The translations under genes were made by a program, and so were the position numbers. Below the pieces are notes generated by a model, which was given only the letters and a program-made list of their open reading frames with translations, was not told where the DNA came from and made no database searches. DNA of 64,000 nt, from NCBI GenBank assembly GCA_950295325.1, contig OX485803.1, positions 45,025,554 to 45,089,553 on the forward strand. Direction: 5' to 3'. The DNA comes from Polytrichum commune. Taxonomy: Eukaryota > Streptophyta > Polytrichopsida > Polytrichales > Polytrichaceae. Below, one piece after another: positions 59,871-64,000 of the stretch (positions are counted from its first letter, which is position 1; each line of letters opens with the position of its first letter).

Positions 59871-62817
59871 GCTTTGCTCTAGAATTTGCCTTTGAATTAA
59901 AAAGTAATATTACTGACAATCTAATATGAACATTCCAATAGGGTTGAGACACCTAAGGGAATCAACACCATAGTCAGATGGTTGAAACTAACCATGGGTT
60001 AAGTTACCATGGTAAAAAATAGTTACCATACTCCACGTTTTAGGGTTTCCGTGACCTAAAACAACCTCTTTGCTTGACCACACCAATACTTAAGCCTCTT
60101 TTCTCCCATGTGAAAACTCTTTTACATGTGTGAAGGACGTGAATGTGAGAGCAAGGTTGGAGGGAAGGTGAAAAAACTGACATTGGGTGAATTAGAGATT
60201 GTCACTATCAAGTTACACAACATGGCAAAAGAGCAGGTTTGTATACTCATTGATTTGTAATGAGTATTGTCTTTGCAAAGCATCAATGGACTTGACAGGT
60301 GAGGTTAATGTGTGACATGGATAGCAACTGAGCTTAGTTGAAGACACCTGACACACGCCTTTCTAACACACATTTTGTTTGTTTGGGTTGGCACGGGTGC
60401 AGGTGAGGCTAGCTCTTCACATTTTCTACACCAACAATAGTACATTGTTCAAGTTTGAATACTCTTTCACCTTATTATATGATAAGCATGAAAGTAGTGT
60501 TATTGCTTTGAAATAGTATTTTGATTAGCACACAACCACTACAAAGTAGTTGAGACAGTATTGATAAATATGTACAAGTTTACATATGATATACTCAACC
60601 TAGTACTTGATGATGATATTGGTGACATTGGTAACATTAGTTACAATGGCTTCCAAACACAATACATTGCATAGTTAGACTTTGTTCTGAACTAAGGTTT
60701 TGAACTTAGGTTATGGACTAAGGTTATGTATACAAGTCATGTAATGAGCACACCAAATCTCTACATTCTGACTACTCATACCACACAGACAGAGTTTTTA
60801 GTTAACTCCTGAAAAATCAAGCCATTCCATATTGTACAAAGCCTAGTACTACAAGCATAATGATAGACACTATGACTTGAAAGGAAATAGATTTGTGTTG
60901 AGGAAAATCCCACCCACCCACCCTTGCTTTATTTTGATGAAGAATAGAAAGGAAAGGGCCTCTGAAAAGAGGAAGATCAAGCTTTGAAAAAAGCTTTGAA
61001 AAAGACAACTCTCTCTACATGCATATATGTTAATGGAATGTTATCATATTCTTTTTTTTTTTAAAGAATTAGATGTTCAATATCATCTACTTGCACACCA
61101 CTTGAACTGTCTTCTTGATTTTTCTTGATTTTTTTTTTGTCAACATAAAATGCTTGGCTTTGTAAATCAATGTGTTTTATTATGTTTATGATTTTTTTCT
61201 TCAGATAATTCAAAGTTAGTATCTAATTTTGAATCACTTTCACTTAGACATGTGCAAGGTTCAAGAGTTGTCCACTTGACTATGCTCGCACTTATTTATG
61301 AATTTTCTTTCACAAAATTTAAAGTTAGTACACAGTTTTGAATCACTGCAGTTCAACCTATGTAGGGATCAAGAGCTATCCACTTTAATGCGCTTGCACC
61401 CATTTACATAGATATGTGAATCATGATACATGCTACCGGTAACACATATAGACCATGTAGTTTTGGTATTTGGTATTGGTGAGAAGTAGGTTTAACTGTA
61501 GTAAAATATGTGTAATGAACTAATATTTTATTGCCGTTTATTATCAAGTAATGATTTTTACAAAAATATTAGAGGGACTCTTCTACTTATAAGACTTATT
61601 TACAACAACAAAAACCCAAAATGAGTTCCTATACTAGACAGTTAATGGTATCTAGTGTCACTTCCTATTCAGAGGTACACCATGTGTTGACATTGAATTA
61701 CTTAGAATGTAAGTTTCTACAAAGTAAAGTTGTTTCTATTTGGTAACGACCAGAACAACCTATTTGTCTTGTGGGAGTAAAAGACTTCTAGCACAAGAAC
61801 TAGTTCAGCTGTTGCTTAAAAAGAAAACGAAAAATCCCAACATGTTCATTTGTGGTCCGTGGCCGAATTATAATCTTGGCTAAAGTAAGTAACAGGTTGG
61901 TCTAGCTTAACAATGTTATGCATGCTTCGTGTTACATCTCACTAGAAGAAAACTTGCCCACTACAACCATCTCATACGACTTGGCCATGCTGACTCATGG
62001 CGAGAAAATGCACAAATAAACCATGATTGTGGTTGACAATCGGAGAGGGTTGCAGCTTTTTGGACAACTGGCAACCAAAACCCTCCAGTTCACAACTAAA
62101 ATTATGATATTTACACGAGTTTCTCGCCATAGTCGCAGTGACCAAGTCACAACGGATGGTTGAAATGGACAAGTTTTCCTCCTCTAGTGTCTAGACCTAC
62201 TAAAGCATATTCTTGAGCTGTCACATACACGGTCACAGTCACCGATGCACCACGCTTCTGTGGGCCGGCTACTTATATGGACACTTTTTCGGAGCTCAAC
62301 ACCCAACATGCATGAGCTCACATCTGACTCTTTTTTCACCCCCGGTTTCCTACTTTCTCTGCAACTCGGCACATGCTTTACCTTGTCTCCTGCACGCACG
62401 CCTGACTGGCTTATCTTGTCGGGAGATCGGAACCATTCCATTCGAGCTTCACGTGGACTCCCGACTCGCACTTGAACTGCTCATGGAGTTCACGCGTCCC
62501 TCCTCATCACCATGCCCTCCATCTGTCTGACTCCGCACGTGATCAAGCAGACAAAGGAATTGAGTTGGGACTGGCCTTATAGGGGAGTCCAGATTCATTA
62601 TTGGCTCCTACTAACAGCAACTCCCGACTCAACTCGACGTGAAGCTGATTATTCCCAAACCGCCATCCGCTGCCTGCCTCTTGATGAACTCGAGCTAGGG
62701 TGATGACCATGGCAGGGCCACATGGGGCCCTCCTCAGCAGCAGCAGCACAAGCACACTAATTGTGGCTACTACTCATCAGTGGAGCTGCCTCGGAAGATG
62801 CAAGTTGATCATCACAT
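59251..62817. other. Intergenic sequence
   Basis: It includes a (CT)n microsatellite at 59828-59871. A degenerate copy of the GGGTGCAAGCATGG family lies at about 61060-61400 (ATGCTTGGCTTTGTAAATCA, GTCCACTT, GCTTGCACCC). A less AT-rich patch at 62200-62800 has several short open frames, none recognised. Confidence 0.5.
59828..59871. repeat. (CT)n microsatellite
   Basis: About 21 uninterrupted CT units. Confidence 0.95.
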
Positions 62818-62820
62818 TTA

Positions 62821-63872
62821 CGGCCACTTCACACACAACGCTCAAGGCCCCTCACCATGGCAATGTAAGGAGCTCTCATTGGTCGAAAAGGCGGAGACCG
62901 TCCAAGTTCACTCCACGCTAGGAGGTGAAGGCATTAAGGCCCCAAGAAAAGTTCGTGGATGAAAAGTCTACATGGAGTCCTACATGGCAGTGTGTGGATA
63001 AGGATGCATGGTCTACCGGAATTTGCGTCAGACCCACTTCCAAGAGGTGGGCCTAACGCGAATTCCGGGAGGCCATGACTTTTTTTTAATATTTTTTTCT
63101 TTTTCTGGCAGGACAGATTACAGGACAGACAAACACCACCAAGAAAATTCTCTTAAATTGATAAAGCTTGAGACATATTAGAGTTATCCATAAAGTGAGC
63201 TGGTGTTTTGACAGATTTTGAGTGCACTATTCACACAAACCCATGGAAACGCAAAGTAAGGCTCTTGAATTCCGGGGCATAATACACAAGGCCAAGGTTT
63301 AGGGTCAGAGTTGGTCTGCTTGTTTTTGGATGAGAGAATCCGCCTATTCGTGGTTGAGGCCATCATGCGTGCTTGCTGATTTTGGGTGTGCTTCACTACT
63401 TACTTAGTCTTGTCTGCACCCCTAACAGAATTAGCGAAACAGGGCGACAGAATTAGCACCCTCTGACAAAACGACGCTAAATTCCCGGGGCGCACTCGCA
63501 ACACAGGAGCAAATTTTTTTTTCACCATTTCCGGTTTCTCAAAAGATTTGTGCATGTGTTTTTTTATAGCTACAGACACCTACTCCACTTTTAGGGCTTG
63601 TCACACAATTTTCTCAAATCCAAGCCCAAAACCCTCTCTTCAGCTCACTTTACGGATAACTCTATTATATTAAACCAAATCCTCCCCTCTTTTCTCGCCA
63701 ACAAAATATGCAATGGTCCCGCAACATGGTTCATTCTCACTTCACACTGCGCTAGAGGGCCCAAGATTACATAAAATGGCTTCCCCAACACCCATGGTAC
63801 GGCCTTTGGATGAGAGTCAAGGGTCCTCACCATTACAAGGTCACGGCTCTTGGCTCATGTGTGAAGTGGCCC
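62821..63872. mobile_element. 1.05-kb PIF/Harbinger-like element with TTA duplications (family H1, copy C)
   Basis: The left end CGGCCACTTCACACA and right end TGTGTGAAGTGGCCC are flanked by TTA (62818-62820 and 63873-63875). It shares with copy A the CTCTCATTGGTCRAAAAGG block, the 71-base foldback (here 63007-63077), the GACAGACAAACACCACCAAG block and the whole right end. It lacks the middle of copy A. No transposase. Confidence 0.88.
63007..63077. repeat. 71-base foldback hairpin inside element H1 copy C
   Basis: Arms of 34 bases around a CAA loop, as in copy A. Seven positions differ between the arms. Six are transitions (A/G or C/T), so RNA from one strand could still pair by G-U. Confidence 0.85.
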
Positions 63873-64000
63873 TTACAGAAGCGCCACTCATCGAGTGCAG
63901 GGCCGCAGTGAAATTAACCCCACGTATTTCTAGTTAACCTAGATCGGCCTCTAAGTTAAATCCAGGTCAGGGACGAGGGTTCGATCCACTTGGATCCAGA

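Noticed and set aside
1-64000. CRISPR arrays, operons, bacterial promoters and Shine-Dalgarno sites
   Set aside because: The window is eukaryotic nuclear DNA. No regularly spaced direct repeats with unique spacers were seen.

Overview
This window is nuclear DNA of a land plant. It holds spliced genes with GT-AG introns, the 3' part of a gene for the chloroplast RNA-binding protein HCF107, a nuclear-type tRNA-Thr gene, and a large AT-rich fraction of transposon debris. The HCF107 match and the lack of any recognised seed-plant repeat make a bryophyte, lycophyte or fern plausible, but the species cannot be fixed from the sequence.

Layout. Positions 288-2555 hold the last four exons of HCF107 on the + strand. 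Positions 2556-19367 are AT-rich intergenic sequence with microsatellites, small dispersed repeats and a 520-bp MITE with TTA target duplications. Positions 19368-22640 hold a three-exon gene for an unrecognised 121-residue single-pass membrane protein. A tRNA-Thr(TGT) gene lies at 23641-23712 on the - strand.

Positions 24051-36247 are one complete-looking 12.2-kb non-LTR retrotransposon, bounded by a 12-bp target-site duplication. It has a leader with a tandem repeat, an intact ORF1 with RRM-like folds, and a roughly 2,650-codon ORF2. In order, ORF2 encodes a hydrophobic leader, a 2A-like GDIQLNPGP motif, an APE-type endonuclease, a reverse transcriptase, an RNase H, and a CCHC plus restriction-like endonuclease (RLE) module. 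Having both endonuclease types in one protein is the mark of the Dualen/RandI group known from green algae. This copy is damaged: ORF2 has two frameshifts and five in-frame stops, all TGA.

Positions 36260-64000 are mostly TEs and their remains: two elements with TTA duplications sharing a GGCCACTTCACACA terminus (38131-39810, 62821-63872) and a diverged relative (45943-46250); a MULE-like element with a 10-bp duplication (43821-44989); a 4 x 85-90 bp tandem array (45241-45589); an inverted-repeat family (49039-50390); a nest of MITEs at 54274-57094; and a 533-bp element with a near-perfect 32-bp TIR (58715-59247). Positions 51100-54270 look less AT-rich and more gene-like, but no protein could be recognised there.

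The host genes show no functional link to each other. The retrotransposon is the only coherent multi-gene system, and it is the item most worth following up.
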